Below, in pieces: positions 18,755 to 27,342 of a stretch of 64,000 nucleotides of DNA. Made by a program: the position numbers and the translations under genes. The DNA comes from Salinarimonas soli (GTDB taxonomy: Bacteria > Pseudomonadota > Alphaproteobacteria > Rhizobiales > Beijerinckiaceae). Position 1 is the stretch's first letter, and each line of letters starts with the position of its first letter. The stretch spans positions 1-64,000 of the forward strand of contig NZ_VUOA01000034.1 in assembly GCF_008386575.1 (NCBI RefSeq), written 5' to 3'. Below the pieces are notes generated by a model. The model did not search any database and was not told the origin of the DNA. It worked only from the letters and a program-made list of their open reading frames with translations.

Positions 18755-18765
18755 GAGGCTGCCCT

Positions 18766-18793
18766 CCCCTCTCCTATGGGGAGAGGGGAGGGC
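18766..18793. repeat. Family B palindrome between glpX and GNAT gene
   Basis: CCCTCCCCTCTCC-TATG-GGGAGAGGGGAGGG is an almost perfect palindrome 12 bases after the glpX stop and about 20 bases before the GNAT start. It is the only B copy in the window placed between two genes on the same strand without an A element, and could stabilise or trim the glpX transcript. Confidence 0.65.
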
Positions 18794-18813
18794 GTTTGCG
18801 CTACACTCCGCGC

Positions 18814-19257
18814 ATGCCGCTCGCGATTCGCCCCCTGACTCCCGCCGACCGCCCCGCCTGGGAGCCCCTGTGGCAGGGCTACGCCACGTTCTACAAGGCG
18901 ACGATCCCGCCCGAGGTCACGGACACGACCTGGGCGCGCCTTCATGACGCCACGGAGCCGATGCATGCGCTCGGCGCGTTCGAGGGCGAGAGGCTTCTCG
19001 GCATCGTGCACCTGATCTTCCATCGTTCCACCTGGACGTCCGGGCCCTATTGCTATCTGCAGGATCTGTTCACGGTGGAGGAGGCGCGGGGGCGCGGCGT
19101 CGGGCGGGCCCTCATCGAGGCCGTCTATGCCCGCGCGGCGGAGGAGGGGGCGAGCCGGGTGTACTGGCTCACCCACGAGACCAACGCCCAGGCCCGCATC
19201 CTTTATGATAAGGTCGCCGATCGCACCGGATTCATTCAATACCGCAAGATGTTGTGA
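18814..19257 (+). CDS. GNAT family N-acetyltransferase
   Basis: This 147-residue protein has the single GNAT fold. IRPLTPADRPAWEPLWQGY leads in, YLQDLFTVEEARGRGVGRALIEAVYARA carries the acetyl-CoA-binding R/Q-x-x-G-x-G/A loop, and YWLTHETNAQARILYDKVADRTGFIQYRK is the usual C-terminal strand-helix. It is close to the yeast Hpa2-type group, but the acceptor is unknown. ATG 18814 is the first sensible start after the palindrome. The stop overlaps the recJ GTG by 3 bases, so the two are translated together. Confidence 0.85.
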   Translation: MPLAIRPLTPADRPAWEPLWQGYATFYKATIPPEVTDTTWARLHDATEPMHALGAFEGERLLGIVHLIFHRSTWTSGPYCYLQDLFTVEEARGRGVGRALIEAVYARAAEEGASRVYWLTHETNAQARILYDKVADRTGFIQYRKML

Positions 19258-21071
19258 CCCAGACCGCGCTTCTCAGGCCCTCCCTCGACTCCCGCCCGTT
19301 CCTCGGCGTCGCGCGCTCGCATTGCGGGCGCGTCTGGCGCGAGCGCTGCGACGCGCAGGGCGCGCAGCTCGCGGTGGCGATCGCGCAGGCGCACGGCGTG
19401 CCCGAGGTGCTGGCGCGGGTGCTCGCCGGGCGCGGCGTGGGCCTGTCCGAGGTGCCCTCGTTCCTGGCCCCGAAGCTGCGCGACCTGCTGCCCGATCCGC
19501 TCACCATCCAGGACATGGACCGGGCCGCCGCGCGCCTCGCCGACGCGGTCGACCGGCGCGAGCGCGTCGCGATCTTCGGCGACTACGACGTCGACGGCGC
19601 CTGCGCCTCGGCGCTGCTTGGGGGCTACCTGCGCGCCTGCGGCATCGAGCACGAGATCCACATCCCCGACCGGATCACCGAGGGCTACGGCCCCAACGTC
19701 GAGGCGATCCGGACGCTGGCCGGGCGGGGCGCCGGCCTCCTCGTCACGGTGGATTGCGGCACCGCGAGCCACGAGCCCCTCGCCGAGGCCCGGCGCCTCG
19801 GACAGGGCACGATCGTGCTCGACCATCACCAGGCGCCCGAGCTGCTGCCCACCGCCGACGCCCTCGTGAACCCGAACCGTCAGGACGATCTGTCGGGGCT
19901 CGGCCACCTGTGCGCCGCGGGCGTGGTCTTCCTCACCCTCGTCGCCCTCAACAGGGTCTTACGCGAGCGCGGATTCTTCGCCGGGCGGGCGGAGCCCAAC
20001 CTCCTCGAATCCCTCGACCTCGTGGCGCTCGCCACCGTGGCCGACGTGGTGCCCCTCACCGGCCTCAACCGTGCCTTCGTGCGCCAGGGGCTCGCCGTGA
20101 TGCGCCAGCGCCGCCGCCCGGGGCTCGCGGCGCTCCTCGACGTGGCGGGCCTGAACGAGTCCCCGGAGGGCTGGCATCTGGGCTATCTCGTCGGGCCCCG
20201 GATCAACGCGGGCGGCCGCATCGGCGACGCGGGCTTAGGCGCGACGCTGCTCCTCACCGAGGATCCCGGCACCGCGTCGCGCATCGCCGCCGAGCTCGAC
20301 CGGCTCAACCGCGAGCGCCAGGACATCGAGAAGGCGGCGCTCCTGGAGGCGGAGGCGCAGGCGCATCTCGCGATCGAGGGCGATCCCGACCGGCCCGTGG
20401 TGGTGACGGCCTCGAACGCCTGGCATCCGGGCGTGGTGGGCCTCATCGCGTCGCGGCTCAAGGAGCGCTTCCGTCGCCCGGCCTTCGCCTTCGCGATCAA
20501 CGCGGAGGGCGTCGCCACGGGATCCGGGCGCTCCATCGCGGGCGCCGATCTCGGTCGCGCGGTGCGGGCCGCCGTCGATGCGGGGCTCGCGATCAAGGGC
20601 GGCGGCCACGGCATGGCGGCGGGCGCCACGGTGCCGGGCGCCTCGATCCCGGATTTCACGGCCTTCGTCTCGGAGCGGCTGGCGAGCGCGGTGGGCGACG
20701 CGCGGCTCGTCGACGGCCTGTCCATCGACGCCACCCTCACGGCAGGCGGCGCGCGGCCCGACCTCGTCCAGGCGATCGAGCGCGCCGGTCCCTTCGGCGC
20801 CGGCTGCCCCGACCCGGTCTTCGCCTTCGCGGGCCACCGGGTGATGGACGCCATGGAAGTGGGGACGGGCCACGTGCGCATCCGGCTGCGGTCCGGCGAC
20901 GGCTCGGTGGTCTCCGGCATCGCTTTCCGCTCGGCCGAGCAGCCGTTGGGCCAGGCGCTGCTCGCCGCGCGCGGCGAGGCGGCCCATGTGGCGGGGACGC
21001 TCACGATCGATCGCTGGGGCGGGGGCGAGCGGGTGAGCCTGAGGGTGCTCGACATCGCGCCGGCGGGGTAA
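19254..21071 (+). CDS. recJ: Single-stranded-DNA-specific exonuclease RecJ
   Basis: The 605-residue product is a DHH/DHHA1 5'-3' exonuclease used in recombination and mismatch or base-excision repair. The DHH motifs are visible: VAIFGDYDVDGACASALL, VTVDCGTAS and VLDHHQAPELLPTADALVNPN. The DHHA1 part carries AIKGGGHGMAAGAT. The C-terminal OB-like region (AGTLTIDRWGGGERVSLRVLDIAPA) is complete. It starts with GTG 19254 inside the GNAT stop codon. Confidence 0.94.
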   Translation: MTQTALLRPSLDSRPFLGVARSHCGRVWRERCDAQGAQLAVAIAQAHGVPEVLARVLAGRGVGLSEVPSFLAPKLRDLLPDPLTIQDMDRAAARLADAVDRRERVAIFGDYDVDGACASALLGGYLRACGIEHEIHIPDRITEGYGPNVEAIRTLAGRGAGLLVTVDCGTASHEPLAEARRLGQGTIVLDHHQAPELLPTADALVNPNRQDDLSGLGHLCAAGVVFLTLVALNRVLRERGFFAGRAEPNLLESLDLVALATVADVVPLTGLNRAFVRQGLAVMRQRRRPGLAALLDVAGLNESPEGWHLGYLVGPRINAGGRIGDAGLGATLLLTEDPGTASRIAAELDRLNRERQDIEKAALLEAEAQAHLAIEGDPDRPVVVTASNAWHPGVVGLIASRLKERFRRPAFAFAINAEGVATGSGRSIAGADLGRAVRAAVDAGLAIKGGGHGMAAGATVPGASIPDFTAFVSERLASAVGDARLVDGLSIDATLTAGGARPDLVQAIERAGPFGAGCPDPVFAFAGHRVMDAMEVGTGHVRIRLRSGDGSVVSGIAFRSAEQPLGQALLAARGEAAHVAGTLTIDRWGGGERVSLRVLDIAPAG

Positions 21072-21102
21072 GGGGAGCCGCTTCTCGGCGGCTTCTTGCG
21101 AT

Positions 21103-21251
21103 GGATCCCGGATCGGCGTCCCGCTTGCGCGGGACTTGTCCGGGAAAGTGGCGGTGGAGGTTGGCAGGAAAGGTCTCCAGAACCTCCACGGCCACTTTCC
21201 CGGACAAGAGGAGCGGAGCCGCAGGCGGAGCGGATCGCCGATCCGGGATCC
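21103..21251. repeat. Family C long inverted repeat, copy C2
   Basis: The outer arms are GGATCCCGGATCGGCG (21103-21118) and its perfect complement (21236-21251). The inner arms of 28 bp (21135-21162 and 21181-21208), containing TTGTCCGGGAAAGTGG, differ at one base. The left half-unit carries a hairpin GTCCCGC (21118-21124) / GCGGGAC (21129-21135) between the two conserved boxes. It occupies the convergent junction between recJ and the histidine kinase. Confidence 0.85.
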
Positions 21252-21288
21252 AGCCCTGCATGAACCGAGCCGCGCAGCGGCTCTCCGT

Positions 21289-23655
21289 CTAAACTGGCGG
21301 CGCCCCCAGTACGCCCCGCACCTTGCTCGCGAGCTGGTCGAGGGTGAACGGCTTTTGCAGGAAGTTCACCCCCGGATCGAGGACGCCGTTGTGGACCACG
21401 GCGTTGCGGGTGAAGCCCGTCATGTAGACCACCTTCAGGTTCGGGCGGCGCTTCAGGGCTTCCTCGGCGAGACGGCGGCCGTTCACGTCGGGCATGACGA
21501 TGTCGGTGAGGAGCATGGTCACGTCCGGATGGCCGTCGAGGACGCGGAGGGCCGGCGCGGCACCGTCGGCGTGGAGGGTGGTGTAGCCGAGCTCGCGCAG
21601 GGCCTCGACGGCGAACTGGCGCACCCGGTCCTCGTCCTCGACGACGAGGATGATCTCCCGCGGGTTGCCGGCCGGCGTCGCCTGCTTGACCGGCGCCACG
21701 GCAAGCTTCTCCTCGATGCCGATGAAGCGGGGGATGTAGAGCTTCACCGTGGTGCCCTGGCCGGGCTCCGAGTAGATCTTCACGTGGCCGCCCGACTGGC
21801 GCACGAAGCCGTAGACCTGCGACAGGCCGAGCCCCGTACCGCGGCCGACATCCTTCGTGGTGAAGAAGGGCTCGAAGGCTTTGTCGCGCACCTCGGGCGT
21901 CATCCCGGTGCCTGTGTCGCTCACCGCGAGCATGACGTACTGACCCGGCACCGCGCCCTCGTTCTGGGACACGTAGGCGTCGTCGAGGTGGCAGTTCGCG
22001 CTCTCGATGGTGAGCTTGCCGCCGTCGGGCATGGCGTCGCGGGCGTTCACCGCGAGGTTGAGGATCGCGTTCTCCAGCTGGCTCGGATCGGCATGCGAGC
22101 GCCAGAGGCCGCCGGCAAGCACGGTCTCCAGGCGGATCTCCTCGCCGATGGTGCGGCGCAGGATCTCGGACATGCCCGTCACGAGCCGGTTGGCGTCCAC
22201 GGGCTCCGGCGCCAGCGGCTGGCGGCGGGAGAAGGCCAGCAGCCGGCTCGTCAGGGTCGCGGCGCGGGTCGCGCCCTCGATGGCGCCGTCGACATATTTC
22301 AGGATGTCGGTGTCGCCCTTGGCGAGGCGGCGCTGCACGAGGTTGAGCGACCCGATCACGATCGCCAGCATGTTGTTGAAGTCATGGGCGATGCCGCCCG
22401 TGAGCTGGCCCACGGCCTCCATCTTCTGGAGCTGGCGAACCTGGGTCTCGGCGCTCTCGCGGCTCTTCATCTCGGCCACGAGCGCCCGGTTCGAGTCGCT
22501 GAGCTCGCGGGTGCGCTCGGCGACGCGCTGCTCCAGGGCCGCGGTAAACTCGCGCAGCTCCTCCTCCTGCCGGCGTGCCTGGGTGCGGTCGCGGGCGATC
22601 TTCAGCAGGGTCACGCCGTGCTCCGCGCCGCCCATGCGCATGAGCTCGCCGCTCGCGAACAGGCGCGAGCCGTCCTTGCGCCGGTGCCAGCGCTCGTCGG
22701 GCGCCCGCCCATGGGTGAGCGCCTGGCCCACCTCCCGCTCGGGAGCGCCGTCGCGCTTGTCCTCGTCGGTGAAGATGAGGCTGCCCGGCTGCCCGACGGC
22801 CTCCTCGGCGGTCCAGCCGAAGATGCTCTGCGCGCCGGGGCTCCAGCTCGTGATGCGCCCGCCCACGTCCATGGTGATGAAGGCGTAGTCCACGGCGCTG
22901 TCGAGAATCAGGGTCAGTCGCTCCGTGCTCTCCCGCAGCGCGCGGGTGCGCTCCTCGACCGTCCGCTCCAGCCGTTCGTTGGCATGCGCGATCGACTCGT
23001 TCGCCGTGGCGAGCGCCCGCCCGGCGCGGCGTGCGCCGCGCACCCAGGCCGCCGTGAAGGCCACGATGAGGAGCCCCGCGGCGGCGATCGCGGCGAGCAG
23101 GGCCCAGCTATAGGCGACCGCGTCCCGCGATCGCTCCTGGAGCAGACTGTCCTCAGCGGCCGCCATGCCGGCGATCTGCTCGCGCAGGCGTTCCATCAGC
23201 TCGCGCCCCCGGTCGGTGCGAACCACGCCGAGGGCGCCCTCGGTGTCGCCCGCCTGGCGCAGCTCCACGGTGCGCTGCAGCTCCGCGAGCTTCAGGTCCG
23301 CGATCTCGTCGACTTGGCGCAGGGCGCGCTGCTGGTCGGGGTTGTCCCGGGTCAGCCCCGCGAGCCGGTGGATCTCCTCCCGCACCAGGTCGCGGGCTCT
23401 CTGGTAGGGGCCGAGATAGGCGACATCACCCGTGAGGAGGTAGCCGCGCTGGCCCGTCTCGGCTTCCTGGAGCGTGTTCAGGAGCCGGGAGAGCTCGTTT
23501 TGCACCTCGAGCGTATGCCGTACCCAGCCGATCCGGTTGTCGTATTGCCGCGAGAGCCACACGGCGCCGACGATCAGCGCAACGAGGGCCACAGCGATCG
23601 TGAGCTGGACGCGGCGGGGGAAACCGGCTTGCCGCCGGAAGGAGGTGTCGAGCAT
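21289..23655 (-). CDS. Hybrid sensor histidine kinase with CHASE3, PAS and receiver domains
   Basis: This 788-residue membrane protein has TM1 (about 15-37), a periplasmic CHASE3 domain (VQNELSRLLNTLQEAETGQRGYLLTG), TM2 (about 185-210), a coiled linker and a PAS domain (about 250-360, MDVGGRITSWSPGAQSIFGW). A second coiled coil precedes a HisKA domain with GGIAHDFNNMLA (His near 422). The HATPase follows (NLAVNARDAMPDGG, DTGTGM, GRGTGLGLSQVYGF). A C-terminal receiver (about 668-788) has VVEDEDRVR and phospho-acceptor Asp in LLTDIVMPD. The stimulus is unknown. ATG 23655 is where family similarity starts. No partner regulator is adjacent. Confidence 0.9.
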   Translation of the reverse strand: MLDTSFRRQAGFPRRVQLTIAVALVALIVGAVWLSRQYDNRIGWVRHTLEVQNELSRLLNTLQEAETGQRGYLLTGDVAYLGPYQRARDLVREEIHRLAGLTRDNPDQQRALRQVDEIADLKLAELQRTVELRQAGDTEGALGVVRTDRGRELMERLREQIAGMAAAEDSLLQERSRDAVAYSWALLAAIAAAGLLIVAFTAAWVRGARRAGRALATANESIAHANERLERTVEERTRALRESTERLTLILDSAVDYAFITMDVGGRITSWSPGAQSIFGWTAEEAVGQPGSLIFTDEDKRDGAPEREVGQALTHGRAPDERWHRRKDGSRLFASGELMRMGGAEHGVTLLKIARDRTQARRQEEELREFTAALEQRVAERTRELSDSNRALVAEMKSRESAETQVRQLQKMEAVGQLTGGIAHDFNNMLAIVIGSLNLVQRRLAKGDTDILKYVDGAIEGATRAATLTSRLLAFSRRQPLAPEPVDANRLVTGMSEILRRTIGEEIRLETVLAGGLWRSHADPSQLENAILNLAVNARDAMPDGGKLTIESANCHLDDAYVSQNEGAVPGQYVMLAVSDTGTGMTPEVRDKAFEPFFTTKDVGRGTGLGLSQVYGFVRQSGGHVKIYSEPGQGTTVKLYIPRFIGIEEKLAVAPVKQATPAGNPREIILVVEDEDRVRQFAVEALRELGYTTLHADGAAPALRVLDGHPDVTMLLTDIVMPDVNGRRLAEEALKRRPNLKVVYMTGFTRNAVVHNGVLDPGVNFLQKPFTLDQLASKVRGVLGAPPV

Positions 23656-23768
23656 CACGGGCGCAGTTGGGGCAGGTCGGGGGCGAATCTCACCTTTTCG
23701 TGAACGCACGGCAAGCCGCGGCGTTGCCGAAACCCGATGTTGCATGACGACGGACGCCGGCCCGGGGG

Positions 23769-26126
23769 CTAGCTCGTCCGCTCCACGAAGCTGTCCAGAA
23801 CCATCTTGCGGCCCGATTTGTCGAAGTCCACCGTGAGCTTGTTGCCGTCGACCGCCGCCACGGTGCCGGGCCCGAACTTGCTGTGGAGAACGCGGGCGCC
23901 GGTCGTGAACGACGATTCGGACGAGGTGGACTTCGCCACGAGCTCGCCCTCGATGGTGAGGGGACCGCGCTGCGCCGGCCGCCCGCGCTCGTTGCCGCGC
24001 CCGCCGCCGAAGCTGCCGCGCTCGACGCTCGCCTGGTGGGCCTGCGCCCGCTGCCAGCCCGGCGTCGCGTAGGACGAGCCGAAGGGCGTGACCCGGTCGA
24101 AGCGCGAGCCGCCCATGCCGTGCGAGAAGGATGCGGGGGCCTCCATGACCTCGACGCTCGCCTCCGGCAATTCGTCGATGAAGCGGCTCGGCACGGTGGC
24201 CTGCCACAGGCCGTGGATGCGGCGGTTCGAGGAGAAATAGAGCTTCAGCCGCTTGCGCGCCCGGGTCAGGCCCACATGGGCGAGCCGCCGCTCCTCCTCC
24301 AGGCCCGCCCGGCCGCTCTCGTCGAGGGAGCGCTGGCTCGGGAAGAGACCTTCCTCCCAGCCGGGCAGGAACACGGTGTCGAATTCCAGGCCCTTGGCGG
24401 CGTGCAGCGTCATGAGGCTCGCCCGGTCGCCGCCCTCGCCCTCGTTGGCGTCCATGACGAGGGAGACGTGCTCCAGGAAGGCGCCGAGATCAGGGAACTC
24501 CTCCATGGAGCGCACGAGCTCCTTGAGGTTCTCGAGCCGGCCCTGCGCGTCGGCCGTGCGCTCCTTCTGCCACATGTCGGTGTAGCCGGATTCCTCCAGG
24601 ACGACCCTCGCCACCTCGGAATGGGGCGTGCCCTCCATCATCCGGTGCCAGCGCTCGAAGCCGCGCATGAGGTCGCGCAGCGCCCCCCGGGGCTTGGCCT
24701 TCAGCTCCTCCGTCTCCGTGACGAGGCGGGCGGCCTGCATCAGGGGGATGCGGGCCGAGCGGGCGTGGTTGTGCAGGATCTGGAGCGTGGCGTCGCCCAG
24801 GCCGCGCTTGGGCGTGTTGATGATGCGCTCGAAGGCGAGGTCGTCGGCGGGCTGCGCCACGCAGCGCAGATAGGCGAGCGCGTCGCGGATCTCGGCGCGC
24901 TCGTAGAAGCGGGGACCGCCCACCACGCGGTAGGGTAGGCCGAGCTGCACGAAACGGTCCTCGATCTCGCGCATCTGGGCGGAGGTGCGCACCAGGACCG
25001 CCATCTCGGAAAGCTTGTGGCCCTTGGCGTGCAGGGCCTCGATCTCCTCCCCGACGAGGCGGGCCTCCTCCTCCGAGTCCCAGGCGCCCGTGACGGTCAG
25101 CTTCTCGCCGGGCTCGTCCTCGGTGCGCAGCGTCTTGCCGAGCCGCCCCTCGTTGTAGGCGATGATGTGCGAGGCCGCCGCCAGGATATGGCCCGTGGAG
25201 CGGTAGTTGCGCTCCAGGCGCACCACGACGGCACCGGGAAAGTCGTGCTCGAAGCGCAGGATGTTATCGACCTCCGCCCCGCGCCAGCCATAGATCGACT
25301 GGTCGTCGTCGCCCACGCAGCACAGGTTCTTGCGCGCCTGGGCGAGCAGCCGCAGCCAGAGATATTGGGCGACGTTGGTGTCCTGGTACTCGTCCACCAG
25401 CATGTAGCGGAAGCGGTCCTGGTAGTTCTGCAGCACGTCCGGGTTCTCGCGCCACAGGCGCAGGCAATGCAGCAGCAGGTCGCCGAAGTCGCAGGCGTTG
25501 AGCGTGGCGAGGCGGTCCTGATAGGCCTTGTAGAGCTTCACGCCCCGGCCGCCGCCGAAGGCGCCGGCCTCGCCCTGGGGCACCTGCTCAGGCGTCAGCC
25601 CCCGGTTCTTCCAGTCGTCGAGGAGACCGGCGAGCTGACGGGCGGGCCAGCGCTTGTCATCGAGGTTCTCGGCGGCGATCACCTGCTTGAGGAGCCGCAG
25701 CTGGTCGTCCATCCCGAGGATGGTGAAGTCGGACCGGAGATTCACGAGTTCGGCGTGGCGGCGCAGGATCTTGGCGCCGATGGAGTGGAAGGTGCCGAGC
25801 CAGGGCATGCCCTCGGCGGAGGGGCCGACCAGGTGCCCGATGCGCTCCTTCATCTCGCGCGCCGCCTTGTTGGTGAAGGTCACGGCGAGGATGTCGAACG
25901 GGCGGGCGCGTCCCGTGGCGATGAGATGGGCGATGCGGGTGGTGAGCACCCGGGTCTTGCCCGTGCCGGCGCCGGCCAGCACGAGGACGGGTCCCTCGGT
26001 GGTCTCAACCGCCTGGCGCTGCTCCGGGTTGAGGCCTTCGAGATAGGAGGCGCCCCCCGGCTGGAGCGCGGCGCGGGCGCGCTGCGAGATCGAGCCCGGG
26101 CGGTGAACTGGGGTGAGGTCGGTCAT
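23769..26126 (-). CDS. uvrD: UvrD/PcrA-type DNA helicase II
   Basis: This 785-residue superfamily 1 3'-5' helicase acts in nucleotide-excision and mismatch repair. Motifs in order: LNPEQRQAVETTEGPVLVLAGAGTGKT (Q and I), VTFTNKAAREMKERI (Ia), MLVDEYQDTN (II), VGDDDQSIYGWRGA (III), VVRLERNYRST (IV), LMTLHAAKGLEFDTVFLPGWEEGLFP (V) and VGLTRARKRL (VI). The C-terminal tail GARVLHSKFGPGTVAAVDG is the UvrD/PcrA RNA-polymerase-binding Tudor-like module, after a Gly/Arg-rich linker. ATG 26126 is chosen; an upstream TTG/GTG extension lacks family similarity. Confidence 0.94.
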   Translation of the reverse strand: MTDLTPVHRPGSISQRARAALQPGGASYLEGLNPEQRQAVETTEGPVLVLAGAGTGKTRVLTTRIAHLIATGRARPFDILAVTFTNKAAREMKERIGHLVGPSAEGMPWLGTFHSIGAKILRRHAELVNLRSDFTILGMDDQLRLLKQVIAAENLDDKRWPARQLAGLLDDWKNRGLTPEQVPQGEAGAFGGGRGVKLYKAYQDRLATLNACDFGDLLLHCLRLWRENPDVLQNYQDRFRYMLVDEYQDTNVAQYLWLRLLAQARKNLCCVGDDDQSIYGWRGAEVDNILRFEHDFPGAVVVRLERNYRSTGHILAAASHIIAYNEGRLGKTLRTEDEPGEKLTVTGAWDSEEEARLVGEEIEALHAKGHKLSEMAVLVRTSAQMREIEDRFVQLGLPYRVVGGPRFYERAEIRDALAYLRCVAQPADDLAFERIINTPKRGLGDATLQILHNHARSARIPLMQAARLVTETEELKAKPRGALRDLMRGFERWHRMMEGTPHSEVARVVLEESGYTDMWQKERTADAQGRLENLKELVRSMEEFPDLGAFLEHVSLVMDANEGEGGDRASLMTLHAAKGLEFDTVFLPGWEEGLFPSQRSLDESGRAGLEEERRLAHVGLTRARKRLKLYFSSNRRIHGLWQATVPSRFIDELPEASVEVMEAPASFSHGMGGSRFDRVTPFGSSYATPGWQRAQAHQASVERGSFGGGRGNERGRPAQRGPLTIEGELVAKSTSSESSFTTGARVLHSKFGPGTVAAVDGNKLTVDFDKSGRKMVLDSFVERTS

Positions 26127-26253
26127 CGCACGTCCATGGACCAAAACGCGAACGCCGTCGAGAGCCGCGGCGTGAATCCGGACCCGTCGCCGGGACCGCC
26201 CCTTCCCTTGGCATGGGGGCAGCCCCAATTTAAGGCGGATCGGAGGTCACGCC

Positions 26254-26520
26254 ATGCTGTTCCGTCTCTCGGCTCTCGTCACGCTTCTCGCCGTCGTCCC
26301 GGCGGCGGCCCAGGTTCTCCCCCGCGAGAGCCCGGCGGAGCGCCAGGTGCGCTCGTCGAACCAGGTCATCCAGCAGCAGCAGCGCTTCCAGGCCCGCGAC
26401 GCGCAGTCGCAGTTCGAGATCAACCAGCTGCGCCAGGACATCGACCGCAGCCGCACCATGCCCTTCCTGACGTCCCCGGGGGTCAACCCGGGCTGCCCGG
26501 TGGGCTCCATCGGCTGCTGA
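26254..26520 (+). CDS. Small exported hypothetical protein
   Basis: This 88-residue protein has a signal peptide (MLFRLSALVTLLAVVPAAAQ) and a short mature part rich in Gln and Arg that is probably one helix (SNQVIQQQQRFQARDAQSQFEINQLRQDI). It ends in GVNPGCPVGSIGC with two cysteines. ATG 26254 has CGGAGG 10 bases upstream, supporting real expression. I do not recognise the family. It is divergent from uvrD and convergent with the thioesterase gene. Confidence 0.65.
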   Translation: MLFRLSALVTLLAVVPAAAQVLPRESPAERQVRSSNQVIQQQQRFQARDAQSQFEINQLRQDIDRSRTMPFLTSPGVNPGCPVGSIGC

Positions 26521-26564
26521 GGGGGCGCTCGCGCGAGAAGCGGGCCGCCGCTCGGCGGCTCCGC

Positions 26565-27113
26565 CTAATGCCGCGTGCCCGTCGCCCGCACGGCCGGGTC
26601 GAACTCGCCGCGCCGTGGGATGCCGATCACCCGGCCCAGCGCCTCGGGGCGTGGCAGGCGGGCGTGGGAGGCTTTCATGATGGCGAGATTCGCCGCGATG
26701 TCGGTGGGGAAGGGCACGACCTTGCGGCTCGCGGTGTCGACGTGCAGCGACAGGTTCTCGGAGGTCGCCGCGACCCAGCCCTCGGCGGCCTGGCGGATCT
26801 CGAGATAATAGTGCAGGCGCTTCTCGTCGTAGTCGATGAGCTGGAGCGTCACGCGCACCGTGTCCTCGGCGGTGAGCTCGCGGCGGTAGAGCGTGTGGAT
26901 CTCGACGGCGAAGAAGGACGCCTTGCGCTCCTCCGCGTAGTCGGGCCCGAGCCCCGCGATCCCGAACGCCTCGTCCACCGCCCGGTCGAACAGCACGTGG
27001 TAATAGGCCATGTTGAGATGGCCGTTATAGTCGATCCAGGCCGGCTCGATCCGCATCGTCGAGGAGACGAAGGGCGCGAAGAAGAAGATCGGTGCGGTTT
27101 TCTCGTCCGCCAA
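26565..27113 (-). CDS. Hotdog-fold acyl-CoA thioesterase family protein
   Basis: This 182-residue protein belongs to the 4-hydroxybenzoyl-CoA-thioesterase-like hotdog family. The core starts RIEPAWIDYNGHLNMAYYHVLFDRAVDEAFG, in which Asp in DYNGHLN is the usual catalytic residue. It continues with FFAVEIHTLYRRELTAEDTVRVTLQLIDYDEKRLHYYLEI. I prefer TTG 27113 because GGAG lies 7 bases upstream; ATG 27056 would remove 19 residues and has no clear binding site. The acyl substrate is unknown; carnitine- or betaine-pathway thioesterases have similar sequences. Confidence 0.75.
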   Translation of the reverse strand: MADEKTAPIFFFAPFVSSTMRIEPAWIDYNGHLNMAYYHVLFDRAVDEAFGIAGLGPDYAEERKASFFAVEIHTLYRRELTAEDTVRVTLQLIDYDEKRLHYYLEIRQAAEGWVAATSENLSLHVDTASRKVVPFPTDIAANLAIMKASHARLPRPEALGRVIGIPRRGEFDPAVRATGTRH

Positions 27114-27342
27114 TTCAACGCTCCGTCTCTGTGGATGTGACCTTGCGGCACGGTAGCACGCCGCGGCGGCGGAGGCGAGACGAGTCGCGCCGGGCGGTTA
27201 ACCGACGCGACGGCGTGTCCCGGACGCCACCACGGCGCGGAAATCGAGCTCCGACGCCCCGTTCGACCCCCGTTCGCCGGGTGTCGCGGGCCTGTGGTTC
27301 CTGCTATGCGTGGGCGCAGGATTCCAGCAAGGCCAGTTCGTC

